A stretch of DNA of 36,737 nucleotides from Oscillatoriales cyanobacterium PMM_0080. GTDB lineage: Bacteria; Cyanobacteriota; Cyanobacteriia; Cyanobacteriales; Microcoleaceae. The notes under the pieces were generated by a model. The model saw only the letters and a program-made list of their open reading frames with translations. It did not search any database and was not told the origin of the DNA. A program made the translations under genes and the position numbers. The DNA lies in the NCBI GenBank assembly GCA_949127775.1, contig CASBQF010000374.1:1-36737 (forward strand). The letters are read 5' to 3'. This document shows, in pieces, positions 15,501 through 23,586 of the stretch; the stretch's first letter is position 1; each line of letters opens with the position of its first letter.

Positions 15501-17708
15501 AGAAATCAGAATCCAGTAACTACGGAAGTTTTTTCGGATCTCGAAGACCTACTCAGCGAGAGCGCAACTATGCCGGAAATTCACGGGCTACCGGCAAAAA
15601 CTGCCCGTAAAGCTCGCGCCACTACTAATGACGAGAGCGACGACGAATTTGGCGATTTGGAAAAACTGCTGGAAGATCCAAAGGACGGCGGCCGCTCACA
15701 GGGGGAAAGCAATATCGGAGCGTTGGGGATTAACAGATCCAGACGGAGTACCCGCGCTGGCGGGTTCGGCGACCAAACCATGCGCGTGCCGGTCAAACAA
15801 CTGGACAACCTCAGCAATTTGATGGGGGAACTGGTAGTCAACCGCAACAGTTTGGAACAAGACCAAGAACGGATGCGGCAGTTCTTGGACAATTTGCTGC
15901 ACCAAGTAACGCTGCTGAGTGATGTCAGCCAGCGGACTCAGGATTTCTACGAGCGGAGTCTTTTGGAGATTGCTTTGCTGGCAAATCGTCAGGGACATCG
16001 ATCGGCCTGGCGCACTGAGGAATCGTCCCACCAACGCGAAAGCGCTTGGAGACCAGAAGAAATGGACAGGTTTACTCCTTTCCACAGTTTGGCTCAAGAG
16101 ATTATCGAGCTGATCGTGCGGGTGCGGGAGTCGGCTGCTGACATTGAATTTTTGGTGGATGAGGCGGATCAGGTGACTCGCCAACTGCGCCAAGTCACGA
16201 CTCAACTGCAAGAAGGTTTGACCCGCGCCCGGATGAAGCCGTTTGCGGAGACGACTGACAGGTTGTTCCGGGCGGTGCGGGAAATTGCGATCAAGTGCGG
16301 CAAGCAGGCTCAGTTGCAGGTTGAGGGTAAGGATATTTTGATCGACAAGATGATTGTGGATCAACTTTATGACCCGATGACTCACTTGGTGAACAATGCG
16401 ATTACTCACGGGATCGAACCGCCCGAGGTGCGTCTGGCGGCCGGGAAGCCTGCTGTGGGCAGAATTACGATTCGGGCTTTCCACCAAGGAAATCAAACGG
16501 TGATTTCGGTTTCTGACGATGGGGCGGGAATTGACCCGCAAAAAGTGAAGGCGAAGGCGATTAAGCAGGGTTTGCTGACGGCGCCTCAAGCTCAGAGAAT
16601 GTCTCGCTCGGAAGTTTACGATTTGCTGTTTATGCCCGGTTTCAGCACTCAGGAGCAGGCGACAGAGTACGCCGGCCGGGGGGTTGGTATGGATGTGGTG
16701 CGGACTTCCTTGCATGAGATTCGCGGGACTGTGGGGATTGATTCGACGATCGGCAAAGGCACTGTATTCACCATCCGTTTACCTCTGGTATTGAGTATTT
16801 CTAAGGCTCTGACTTGCATTAGCGATCGAGCTCGGATTGCTTTCCCGATGGACGGAGTGGAGGACATGATCGATGTGCCACGGGATCAGGTAACGACGGG
16901 GGTAGACGGTTTGCCTTGCATTGAGTGGCGGGGTTCGATTTTGCCATTCCGGCCGCTGCGAGATTTGTTAGCTTACAACCGCCATTTGGGCCGGGGCAGC
17001 GTTTACGGGTTTAATACTGACGATGACATGATTTCGGTGATCGTGTTGCGCTCTGCTGGCAATTTCTTGGCGGTGCAGGTGGATCAGGTTTCGACGGAAC
17101 AGGAAATCGTGATCAAGCAGTTGGAAGGGCCGGTGCCGAAGCCGATCGGGATTGCCGGTGCTACGGTACTCGGGGACGGCAAAATTGTGGCGATTGCGGA
17201 CGTTCTGGAACTGATCGATTTGGCTACCGGCAGGGTGCAGAAGGAAGCTGGCGGTACGCTTTGGGATGAGAGCGGCGATCGGGCTGCTGCGGAGGCTGCT
17301 GAGGAGAAGACTGAACCTACTGTGCTGATTGTGGACGATTCGATTACAGTGCGATCGCTCTTGTCGATTACCTTTGAGAAAGCTGGCTACCGGGTTGAGG
17401 AAGCTCGCGACGGTAAGGAAGCTTGGGAAAAGATGAAATCCGGTCTGCCTTGCGATATCGTGTTCTGCGATATTGAGATGCCTCGAATGGACGGTTTGGA
17501 GCTGCTTTCTCGGATGCAGAAAGATGCAGTTTTGTGCGAATTGCCGATCGCGATGCTAACTTCTCGCGGTGCTGACAGACACCGCCAAATGGCTTACAGT
17601 TTGGGCGCGAAGGGTTATTTCACTAAGCCTTATTTGGAGGAGCAATTGATGGATGCTGCTGGTCGGATGTTGAAAGGTGAAGTTGTTGGTGCTCCGGTTG
17701 TTGTGTAA
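12558..17708 (+). CDS. pilL: CheA-type hybrid histidine kinase, PilL/HmpE-like
   Basis: A 1716-residue cytoplasmic kinase. Residues 1-110 are an Hpt domain with phosphoacceptor H49 in RAAHSVKGGAAMLG. Residues about 130-1065 form an enormous acidic, Ser/Gly-rich linker carrying many short hydrophobic motifs of the type DLxxLF. From about 1075 comes the CheA dimerisation region (MRVPVKQLDNLSNLMGEL), then the ATPase domain (HLVNNAITHGIE at about 1275, DDGAGID, GRGVGMDVV at about 1373), a CheW-like regulatory domain (about 1415-1560) and a receiver (about 1588-1710) with D1638 in FCDIEMP and the lysine of FTKPY. It should phosphorylate its own receiver and PatA/CheY-type regulators. ATG 12558 has AGGA eight bases upstream. 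Expression may be partly uncoupled from pilJ by the inserted endonuclease gene. Confidence 0.9.
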   Translation: MLPEQQQRIMGYFIEEAKDHLNTIEQGLLNLQTTIEDPELVNEVFRAAHSVKGGAAMLGLTSIQQTAHRLEDSFKVLKECRVKVDQQLESLFLRIFDTLQGLLEQLSGPFGLTEELGEQMVRELEPVFAELNGHLGGLVGHSGHDGDESSPLPITPQVLTGMDVGAFSSSGSFTDSGSVYAIDARETEEGALHMVFDSDVPARMREMLQEFKQPEGIESRRQLKNICRNLIRAGEEFELSHWIELIETVSKAIGNAENTYRMLAPTVIKDIKKAQEQVLSGRERSIEPSEKMLGMLPEALVAETDFEDLLAFAQPSTGINLADVEDGGWDLGDSGDSGDGSNKLLPTISGLSIDELFDQLDSGESNDYSGGARSPQFDDSPGFGESDLEIGSFRSSTRTGPEVGAAELNTLADLFDGESPDLDGAWEEEDDLDYGQSSRMPVEGMLGLDDDNSGDFTDLLFDGYGVENSETNAEHPIEDLTSLFGEDLLSGGEPEGSAMEIDRENEGLSQSPTQKQLETGNRSGLNRRHGSGNKGPGQAEEDALGTLLDEVAAQTSVDADAPDDDFFGDLGSSETPNVSFANELTASGGNDSEDAEIDDFQLLSELDEDSDLTELLSITSGFLSSEGEGAGSRGDRYLATGSAQNEEIDSVFNMTPNSELDISVDGDGDWLEDTFGLEDESVQSANLDLEDTDLDALFGDITTGPISEKEKLPERPVRVSASREAADLAELFGSVPTGTEYDGEASGQLNAEWMNLGGDSELRSNGDLASLFSDSEEAVSEGELADLGAVESEISSFESDGGDFDLLEDMFGEALPSGAVATNVTEDLFVSAALGEDRSETEATEESSDNDDLFDALEADFSAGDLEALSTESLDGMFEGDTDLLAALETGATLNTEELEGFDDLLDSIDAGSLVTSELTTGFWDADDGSDLEDSEELEDASLTDFFGAESDGEDAEGNFDDLEALLIAGGAGAAIAASVGRNQNPVTTEVFSDLEDLLSESATMPEIHGLPAKTARKARATTNDESDDEFGDLEKLLEDPKDGGRSQGESNIGALGINRSRRSTRAGGFGDQTMRVPVKQLDNLSNLMGELVVNRNSLEQDQERMRQFLDNLLHQVTLLSDVSQRTQDFYERSLLEIALLANRQGHRSAWRTEESSHQRESAWRPEEMDRFTPFHSLAQEIIELIVRVRESAADIEFLVDEADQVTRQLRQVTTQLQEGLTRARMKPFAETTDRLFRAVREIAIKCGKQAQLQVEGKDILIDKMIVDQLYDPMTHLVNNAITHGIEPPEVRLAAGKPAVGRITIRAFHQGNQTVISVSDDGAGIDPQKVKAKAIKQGLLTAPQAQRMSRSEVYDLLFMPGFSTQEQATEYAGRGVGMDVVRTSLHEIRGTVGIDSTIGKGTVFTIRLPLVLSISKALTCISDRARIAFPMDGVEDMIDVPRDQVTTGVDGLPCIEWRGSILPFRPLRDLLAYNRHLGRGSVYGFNTDDDMISVIVLRSAGNFLAVQVDQVSTEQEIVIKQLEGPVPKPIGIAGATVLGDGKIVAIADVLELIDLATGRVQKEAGGTLWDESGDRAAAEAAEEKTEPTVLIVDDSITVRSLLSITFEKAGYRVEEARDGKEAWEKMKSGLPCDIVFCDIEMPRMDGLELLSRMQKDAVLCELPIAMLTSRGADRHRQMAYSLGAKGYFTKPYLEEQLMDAAGRMLKGEVVGAPVVV

Positions 17709-17748
17709 GTTAGGTGATGTTTGAATGGGTATGAGTTCTGTGAGGGCT

Positions 17749-17767
17749 AAAGTCCTCGCAGGACTTT
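17749..17767 (+). terminator. Stem-loop after pilL
   Basis: AAAGTCCT-CGC-AGGACTTT forms a perfect 8-base stem 41 bases after the pilL stop. The right arm ends in TTTT, but no longer T-tract follows. It could be a terminator or simply one of the palindromic repeats of this genome; GGACTAAAGTCCTCACTAC occurs at 27929-27947. Confidence 0.4.
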
Positions 17768-17840
17768 TGGGCGATCGGGTTAATTAACCGCAATACTTGT
17801 AGGGGTAATATCAATTCCGGCTGCGCCGGAATGATATTGA

Positions 17841-17903
17841 GGAGACGGCAGTGCCGTGTCCCTACCCAAAATAACCTTGTAGGGACACGGCACTGCCGTC
17901 TCC
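17841..17903. repeat. 25-base perfect inverted repeat (GGAGACGGCAGTGCCGTGTC type)
   Basis: Arms 17841-17865 and 17879-17903 are exact reverse complements, separated by 13 bases. Each arm also contains its own palindrome ACGGCAGTGCCGT. It lies immediately before a broken DUF2283-like remnant and looks like a small mobile palindromic repeat. Confidence 0.85.
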
Positions 17904-17909
17904 AAATTT

Positions 17910-18079
17910 CGGCTCATTATTCCGATGCAATCGGAAACGATATGACTGACGAAATTGCTTTAAACCTTGGTGAAAATGAGTTGTTAGTAGGGATAGAAAT
18001 TTTAGATGCCACACAAGTTTTAGGTGCAGGAAGTGTGCCTAGTATAGTCCTAGAAAATATATCTTTTACGGTAGCTTAA
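17910..18079 (+). pseudogene. Truncated DUF2283-like remnant
   Basis: The frame from about 17910 reads NDMTDEIALNLGENELLVG then IEILDATQVLG, resembling the C-terminal half of small DUF2283 proteins, whose pattern is acidic residues followed by VVGIEILDAS. The N-terminal half, which in the family carries a YD...DxLYI motif, is missing and replaced by the inverted repeat at 17841-17903. An ATG at 17942 could give a 45-residue peptide, but without a clear ribosome-binding site. The family match is from memory. Confidence 0.45.
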
Positions 18080-18272
18080 AGAGGTGAAGCGATCGCTTTT
18101 TGGGAATCAAACTAAATTTATAGCTCTCTCAACAGAGTAGAAAATTGCCATCTTCACCGCATAGTTGTAAAAGCTCTTCACCAGAGATATACTAGGTAAC
18201 AGAAAGCAATCAAGGTTTTGATCGTGACTGCTGGTGGTTAAGATTAAGTAATTAGCAAGTGGATGATGGATT
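18080..18272. other. Leader region of msrB
   Basis: About 190 bases holding a HIP1 octamer (18089-18096) and no gene. It presumably carries the msrB promoter, which I cannot locate. Confidence 0.35.
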
Positions 18273-18767
18273 ATGAAGAAAAGATTATTTTTGAAAGCTG
18301 GTGTAGCAACAGTCAGCATGGCATGGTTATCATCCTGTATGCCGGGAAAATCAGATGTTATGGCGGCTGGTAATGGTGTTTTTGAAGTTACTAAAACTGA
18401 GGCAGAGTGGCGCAAACTTTTGACTCCGGCACAGTTTGATGTGTTGCGAAAACATGGCACTGAACGCTCTCATACTAGCATTCTCGATAAGCAATATGGG
18501 AAGGGAATTTATGCGTGTGCTGCGTGTGATTTGCCAGTTTATGCGTCGCAAACTAAATTTGATAGCGGTACTGGTTGGCCGAGTTTTTATGATCCGATCA
18601 AAGGGGCGATCGCCACATCGGTAGATAATTCGCTGTTTGGGACTAGAATTGAGGTGCATTGTCGTCGCTGCGGTGGGCATTTGGGGCACGTATTTGATGA
18701 TGGCCCTGCGCCTACTGGCAAACGCTACTGCATGAATGGTGTGGCGATGAAGTTTATTGCTGGCTGA
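18273..18767 (+). CDS. msrB: Peptide-methionine (R)-S-oxide reductase MsrB, predicted lipoprotein
   Basis: A 164-residue MsrB/SelR protein that reduces the R form of methionine sulfoxide in proteins. The catalytic cysteine is C153 in RYCMNGVAMKF, and the structural zinc cysteines C82/C85 (CAAC) and C130/C133 (CRRC) are present. The WRKLLTPAQFDVLRKHGTE start of the domain and GTGWPSFYDP are typical. The first 22 residues look like a signal peptide: basic KKR, a hydrophobic stretch, then the lipobox LSSC with C22. The enzyme is therefore probably exported and membrane-anchored rather than cytoplasmic. ATG 18273 is preceded by GGATGATGG. The partner sulfoxide reductase MsrA is not in the window. 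Confidence 0.9.
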   Translation: MKKRLFLKAGVATVSMAWLSSCMPGKSDVMAAGNGVFEVTKTEAEWRKLLTPAQFDVLRKHGTERSHTSILDKQYGKGIYACAACDLPVYASQTKFDSGTGWPSFYDPIKGAIATSVDNSLFGTRIEVHCRRCGGHLGHVFDDGPAPTGKRYCMNGVAMKFIAG

Positions 18768-18873
18768 GGTTCTTTTACGGGTAATTCTGTGGTGTGGAAT
18801 CCGATAATCATCCGCGCGGATTGGCGCGGATGGTATAGTGATTTTTGGGACGAAAGGGCGATCGAGGTTATGA

Positions 18874-20124
18874 ATGAAAGCTGAAGAACTTTTAGAAAGA
18901 TATGCCAAAGGCGAACGAAGCTTTGCGAAAGCACAGTTAAGTGAGGTAGACCTTAAAGGTGCTGACTTGAGCGGCATAAATCTAGACCAGGCAAATCTTT
19001 CAGGTGCAGATTTGAGTGAGGCAATTCTCACAGGGGCATATCTTCAGAGTACAAACCTCACTAAGGCATCGCTGATCGGTGCTAATTTAAGTTCCGCAAT
19101 CGCTGGTTCAGCGAATCTCAACTGGGCTGATTTAAGTGGTGCAGATTTGACCAGGGCAAACTTTAGTAGTGCTATTTTAAATTATGCTGACTTAGAGCGC
19201 GCAACTCTCATAGGAGCAAACTTGAATAATGCTAAATTATTTCGTACCAATTTAGACGAAGCAAATCTAAGCCGTGCAAATCTAGATAGTGCGGATATAC
19301 GTTTAGCTTCTTTGTATAAAGCGAACCTAAGTAAAGCGAATTTGAATAAGGCTGATTTGACTCATTCATACTTGCTGGAAGCTGACTTAACTATGGCAAA
19401 TTTGACTGAGACAAATTTGACTGAGGTAAAACTTCAAAAAGCTAAATTCCAGAAAGCTCATTTGCAAGGCCTGGATCTTTCAAAAATGAATTTGACTAAT
19501 GCGAATCTAGAAAGAGCTAATCTGCGAGGTGCAAACTTAATGGGAGCAGATTTAAGTAGAGCAAGCTTAAAAAGGGCAGACTTAACTAACGCAAGAATCT
19601 ATGGCTGGAATATCGAAAATGCAGACTTAACTGGTGCTATAATGCCCGATGGAGAAATCTACCAGCCCGAAACCTCTGATGCAGAACTCTACCAGCCAGA
19701 AACCTCGGAAAAATTATCCCAAACAGGAACATCTATGACGCGCAAAATTATTCGTACTGACAAAGCACCCGCACCGGTGGGCCCTTACAATCAAGCGATC
19801 GCCGCCACGGGCACTATGCTGTTTGTAGCTGGTCAAATTGCGATCGACATTAGACTAAACGATATCGTCTACACCGACGACGTGGCAAAGCAAACCGAAC
19901 AAGTCATGGCAAATCTGGAAGCGATTCTCACAGAAGCGGGCGCTACTTGGTTGGATGTGGTAAAAACTACGGTTTTTCTCAAGGATATGAATGATTTTGC
20001 CGCCGTGAATGCGGTTTATGCGAAATATTTTGATGCGGAAACTGCACCGGCGCGGGCTTGTGTGGAGGTTGCTCGTTTACCGAAGGATGTGTTGGTGGAG
20101 ATTGATTGTATTGCTGTGATTTGA
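18874..20124 (+). CDS. Pentapeptide-repeat protein fused to a RidA (YjgF/UK114) domain
   Basis: A 416-residue reading frame. Residues about 20-262 are pentapeptide repeats (A-N/D-L-x-x, e.g. ADLSGADLTRANFSSA), which fold as a right-handed beta-helix. A linker with a duplicated EIYQPETS/ELYQPETS leads to residue 288 (ATG 19735), where a complete 129-residue RidA domain begins (RKIIRTDKAPAPVGPYNQAI, LFVAGQI, PARACVEVARLPKD). R394 matches the arginine needed by RidA enamine/imine deaminases. RidA removes reactive 2-aminoacrylate produced by PLP enzymes. The fusion may be real, but AGGA six bases before ATG 19735 means RidA could also be made separately. The 5' ATG 18874 has GAGG nearby. The pentapeptide part is visibly more A/T-rich than the RidA part. 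Confidence 0.82.
   Translation: MKAEELLERYAKGERSFAKAQLSEVDLKGADLSGINLDQANLSGADLSEAILTGAYLQSTNLTKASLIGANLSSAIAGSANLNWADLSGADLTRANFSSAILNYADLERATLIGANLNNAKLFRTNLDEANLSRANLDSADIRLASLYKANLSKANLNKADLTHSYLLEADLTMANLTETNLTEVKLQKAKFQKAHLQGLDLSKMNLTNANLERANLRGANLMGADLSRASLKRADLTNARIYGWNIENADLTGAIMPDGEIYQPETSDAELYQPETSEKLSQTGTSMTRKIIRTDKAPAPVGPYNQAIAATGTMLFVAGQIAIDIRLNDIVYTDDVAKQTEQVMANLEAILTEAGATWLDVVKTTVFLKDMNDFAAVNAVYAKYFDAETAPARACVEVARLPKDVLVEIDCIAVI
19725..19737 (+). promoter_or_regulatory. Internal ribosome-binding site before the RidA domain
   Basis: AGGA at 19725-19728 lies six bases before an in-frame ATG at 19735, exactly where the conserved RidA domain starts. This permits independent translation of a 129-residue RidA. 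Confidence 0.45.
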
Positions 20125-20215
20125 AGAGATTCGGCGGTTGAAACCGCGTCTACACAAACGATGTCCGCCTCCGCAGACTGAAGAAATAAACAGTATTAAA
20201 GCTGGATTTAGTATC

Positions 20216-20367
20216 AGGTGCGGATCTGTGAGATTCTCTGTCAAATTTAGGGATTTTCAAGGGCGACACACCCTACGGATACTATTGTGTAAGGTGCGGA
20301 TCTGTGAGATTGTCGATTGAATTTAGGGATTAAAGAATGGCGACGCACGCTACGAATACTGTTGCAT
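20216..20367. repeat. Imperfect tandem duplication, 76-base period
   Basis: 20216-20291 and 20292-20367 both start AGGTGCGGATCTGTGAGATT, continue with AATTTAGGGATT, a GCGACRCAC segment and CTACGRATACT. The copies are close but diverged, so the duplication is old. No coding function is evident. Confidence 0.75.
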
Positions 20368-20383
20368 GAGTTTTAATAATTGG

Positions 20384-20710
20384 TATAGCAACCGCCAAGG
20401 AGATTAGGAAAAATTGTAGCGGTAATACATTTTTGTTTGTGCTGGGGTTCGCTTCACAAAAAAATATCCCAAAATCTTGTAGGGGCGGGTTCACCAACTA
20501 TCTATTAAACCCACAAACAATCTCATAAACCCGCCCCATCCCCGCCATTATTTACATCAACATTTTACCAATAAATTCACCGTACATTTTTATTGTTGGT
20601 GGGCGCGGGCGGGTTTATGAGATTATTCATTTTCACCATGAATGGTTGGCGAACCCGCCCCTACAAATTGGGTTGATAATAGTGCCCTAAATATCTTAGC
20701 GGTGGCTATA
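20384..20710. repeat. MITE-like element with nested GTAGGGGCGGG palindrome
   Basis: Terminal inverted repeats at 20384-20408 and 20686-20710 match at 19 of 25 positions (TATAGCAACCGCCAAGG against the complement of CTTAGCGGTGGCTATA). Inside, about 20475-20671 is a large imperfect palindrome whose ends are TTGTAGGGGCGGGTTC and GAACCCGCCCCTACAA, with inner arms ACAATCTCATAAACCCGCCC and GGGCGGGTTTATGAGATT. No open frame of interest. The same GTAGGGGCGGG motif recurs at 29075-29139. Confidence 0.65.
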
Positions 20711-21033
20711 TAATTTTCAAAATCTTTTTTCTTAAAACTCTTGTGGGCCGTTGCTCCTAGCCTGCCCAAAAAGTTAAACCTAAATACAAAACAGCTTATC
20801 TGTCAAAATCTTAGCACCAATATCCTAGAAATCGAAGGGTAAAGTGCGCGACTGTATTTACTCCCACAGCCGATCGCACTTTTGTCGATCTGTCGCTGTC
20901 GCGCACCCTACTCCCAAATTAATCTGAAATAATCAGATTTAATCTGAATTAGTAATTAGGAATTACTAATTACCAGTTACCAATTAGCAATTAGCAATTA
21001 CTCTACAAGCAATTACCAATTACCAACTGTCAA
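20711..21033. repeat. Repeat-rich pnp downstream region
   Basis: No gene. From about 20941 to 21030 it consists of iterated short words such as AATTACCAATTAGC and AATTAGCAATTAC. These lie just after the 3' end of the minus-strand pnp gene; no clear Rho-independent terminator was found. Confidence 0.5.
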
Positions 21034-23181
21034 CTATTTATTCAACGCTTCACGAGCGGCAACCGCTTCGTCAGGATGAATGTTCAATCGGGTCAAATTG
21101 ATTCGACCTTTGTTGTCAATTTCTCGCACTTTGACAATCACTTCATCGTTAACAGCTAACTCGTCTTCCACTTTCCCAACACGGTAATCCGCTAACTGGG
21201 AAATGTGAATCATTCCTTCTTTTCCTGGCAGAATTTCGACGAAAGCGCCGATCGGAATAATTCGAGTTACTGTGCCCACATACACGTCTCCAGCATTTAA
21301 CTTGCGTGTCATGCCTTGGATAATGCTGTAAGCCCGCTGAGCTTTTTCGCCGTCGTTGCCAGCAATTGTAACTGTTCCGTCGTCTTCGATGTCAATCTTG
21401 ACACCAGTTTCTTCGGTGATGGCTTTGATTGTTTTGCCACCAGGCCCAATTACCAAACCGATGAATTCGGGATCGATTTTCAGGGTTAGCAAGCGCGGTG
21501 CAAACGGCGACATTTCCTTGCGGGGAGTGTCGATCGTTGACAGCATTTTTTGTAAAATGTGCAGTCTGGCTGGTTTTGCTTGGCGGATGGCTGTGGCAAT
21601 TACATCTAAGGGTAAACCTTTGATTTTCATGTCCATCTGCAAAGCGGTAATGCCGGTGTCGGTACCGGCTACTTTGAAGTCCATGTCGCCTAAGAAGTCT
21701 TCAATTGCCTGAATGTCAGTCAAAATTCGGACTTCATCGCCTTCTTTGATTAATCCCATTGCCGCACCACTGACGGGTTGGGAAAGGGGAACGCCTGCAT
21801 CCATTAATGCCAGCGTTGAGGCGCAAACTGAACCCATTGAGGTTGAACCGTCGGAGGAGAGGATTTCGGAAACTACGCGAATCACGTAGGGGAAATCTTC
21901 TTTGGATGGCAAAACGGGTAGCAAAGCGCGTTCTGCGAGGGCTCCGTGACCGATTTCTCGGCGTCCGGGCGATCGCATCGGCCTAGTTTCTCCCACGGAA
22001 TATGGTGGGAAATTGTAGTGATGCAAGTAGCGTTTGTCTTGCTGCGGGTGCAAGTCGTCTCCTAAATCTTGCGCATCGCCCGGGGTTCCCAGGGTAGCTG
22101 CGGACAAGACTTGGGTTAAGCCGCGATTGAACAACGCAGTGCCGTGTACTCGCGACGGCAAGACACCTACACGACAAGAAACGTCTCGCACCTCGTCTAG
22201 CTTGCGGCCGTCTATACGGACGCCATCTTCGATGATTTGCTTGCGCATCATTTTCTTGGTAACGTCCTTGAAAACGCTGCCGATCGCCTTGCTGGTGGCG
22301 GCTACTTTGATCGGATCGTCTTCGGCTAGTTCGGCGATCGCAGATTCGACGGCATTTGCCTTAACTTCGTCCAAAGCTGCATTCCGGATTATTTTGTCTT
22401 TTTCAAATCTTGACAAAATGATGCGGATGGGTTCTTGGGCGCGATCGCGAATGAAGTTTTCGAGGGCGAAATCTTGTGGTGGGCGTTCCTCTACCACGAA
22501 ATCGATGCCCAATTCTGCCATGATTTCGCGCTGGGCTTGAATCAAGTCACAGGCTGCTTCATAGCCGAAGTCGATCGCCTCGATGATATCCTGTTCGGGC
22601 AATTGGTTGGCGCTGGCTTCCACCATGATGACTCCATCAGGAGAACCGGCAACCACGAGATCCAACTCGCCTTCTTTGATTTCGCTATAGGTTGGGTTGA
22701 TGATGAAATCGTCCCCTACCAAACCGACTCGCACGGCCGCCATTGGCCCGTAAAACGGCATTTTCGCTAGCAGAATCGCTACGGAAGCGCCTGTCACCGC
22801 CAAAACGTCTGGGGGTACTTGTTCGTCCATCGACAGCGTTGTCGCGACGACTTGGATGTCATCTCGCAACCAGCTAGGGAATAGCGGGCGCAACGGTCGA
22901 TCGATCAAACGGCCAGTCAAAGTCACTTTTTCTGGGGGACGCCCTTCCCGGCGCAAAAATCCACCGGGAATTTTACCGCCAGCGTAAAGTCTCTCTTCGT
23001 AATCAACCAACAGGGGTAGGAAATCAATTCCCTCTCTCCCCTGCGATCGAGTCGCCGTCACCAAAACCGCCGTGTCACCCGACTGAATCAACACTGCACC
23101 GCCTGCTTGAGGCGCCAGTAAACCAATCTTCAGTCTAATATCCCTTCCATCGAAGGATATCGACTTGTCTATCTCTACCAT
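21034..23181 (-). CDS. pnp: Polyribonucleotide nucleotidyltransferase (PNPase)
   Basis: A 715-residue PNPase, the phosphorolytic 3'-5' exoribonuclease of RNA turnover, which also makes polynucleotide tails in cyanobacteria. Two RNase PH domains are present (about 1-220 and 310-545; the second has [21 protein letters not shown] and [20 protein letters not shown]), joined by the all-helical linker. KH follows at about 555-615 ([19 protein letters not shown]) and S1 at about 620-690 ([19 protein letters not shown]). Length matches the family. ATG at 23181-23179 is preceded by GGAAGC on the minus strand. It is transcribed divergently from the SNF2 helicase and appears to be a single-gene unit. 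Confidence 0.97.
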   Translation of the reverse strand: MVEIDKSISFDGRDIRLKIGLLAPQAGGAVLIQSGDTAVLVTATRSQGREGIDFLPLLVDYEERLYAGGKIPGGFLRREGRPPEKVTLTGRLIDRPLRPLFPSWLRDDIQVVATTLSMDEQVPPDVLAVTGASVAILLAKMPFYGPMAAVRVGLVGDDFIINPTYSEIKEGELDLVVAGSPDGVIMVEASANQLPEQDIIEAIDFGYEAACDLIQAQREIMAELGIDFVVEERPPQDFALENFIRDRAQEPIRIILSRFEKDKIIRNAALDEVKANAVESAIAELAEDDPIKVAATSKAIGSVFKDVTKKMMRKQIIEDGVRIDGRKLDEVRDVSCRVGVLPSRVHGTALFNRGLTQVLSAATLGTPGDAQDLGDDLHPQQDKRYLHHYNFPPYSVGETRPMRSPGRREIGHGALAERALLPVLPSKEDFPYVIRVVSEILSSDGSTSMGSVCASTLALMDAGVPLSQPVSGAAMGLIKEGDEVRILTDIQAIEDFLGDMDFKVAGTDTGITALQMDMKIKGLPLDVIATAIRQAKPARLHILQKMLSTIDTPRKEMSPFAPRLLTLKIDPEFIGLVIGPGGKTIKAITEETGVKIDIEDDGTVTIAGNDGEKAQRAYSIIQGMTRKLNAGDVYVGTVTRIIPIGAFVEILPGKEGMIHISQLADYRVGKVEDELAVNDEVIVKVREIDNKGRINLTRLNIHPDEAVAAREALNK

Positions 23182-23586
23182 TTAGGACTGCTTCCTTTAT
23201 CTACCACATTCTTTCTCTGTCGGGATCGTAACATTACCACAGGATGTTTGAGAGGAACTAGCCAAAAGAGAGAGATAATCGCCCAAGCGATCGACTGTCA
23301 GCGCCTCGATTGTAAGCATTTATACTGTTTGATTGTTTTTAGCCCGATCGTCGGGTCGATTCTCCGGTCGATCGCCCGCCTAACGCTTGAAATAGATGGT
23401 ACGATGGGTTTTCGATTGGGAAATTTGGATCGATTAGGTCAACCGCAGATGTCAGGCAGATAAACACAGATTAACGCAGATAATTTCCAGATATTTCGGA
23501 TTTTTTGCAAGAGTTATATTATTCACAAATCAAACAGGACTGCTGTAGCAAGTCTCGCAATTAAATAAAAATATTAGGATTTAAAA
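23182..23586. other. Divergent intergenic region between pnp and the helicase gene
   Basis: 405 bases that should hold the promoters of both divergent genes. A short open frame (23248-23463) shows no family features and is not called. At 23442-23486 there is a degenerate AACCGCAGAT/AACACAGATTAACGCAG repeat of the same type as 751-782. Confidence 0.45.

Noticed and set aside
17831-17941. N-terminal part of the 82-codon frame upstream of the DUF2283-like piece
   Set aside because: It is a translation of the perfect inverted repeat at 17841-17903, so only the later part is treated as gene-derived.
23248-23463. Small open frame between pnp and the SNF2 gene
   Set aside because: There is no family signature or ribosome-binding site, and it runs into a degenerate repeat.
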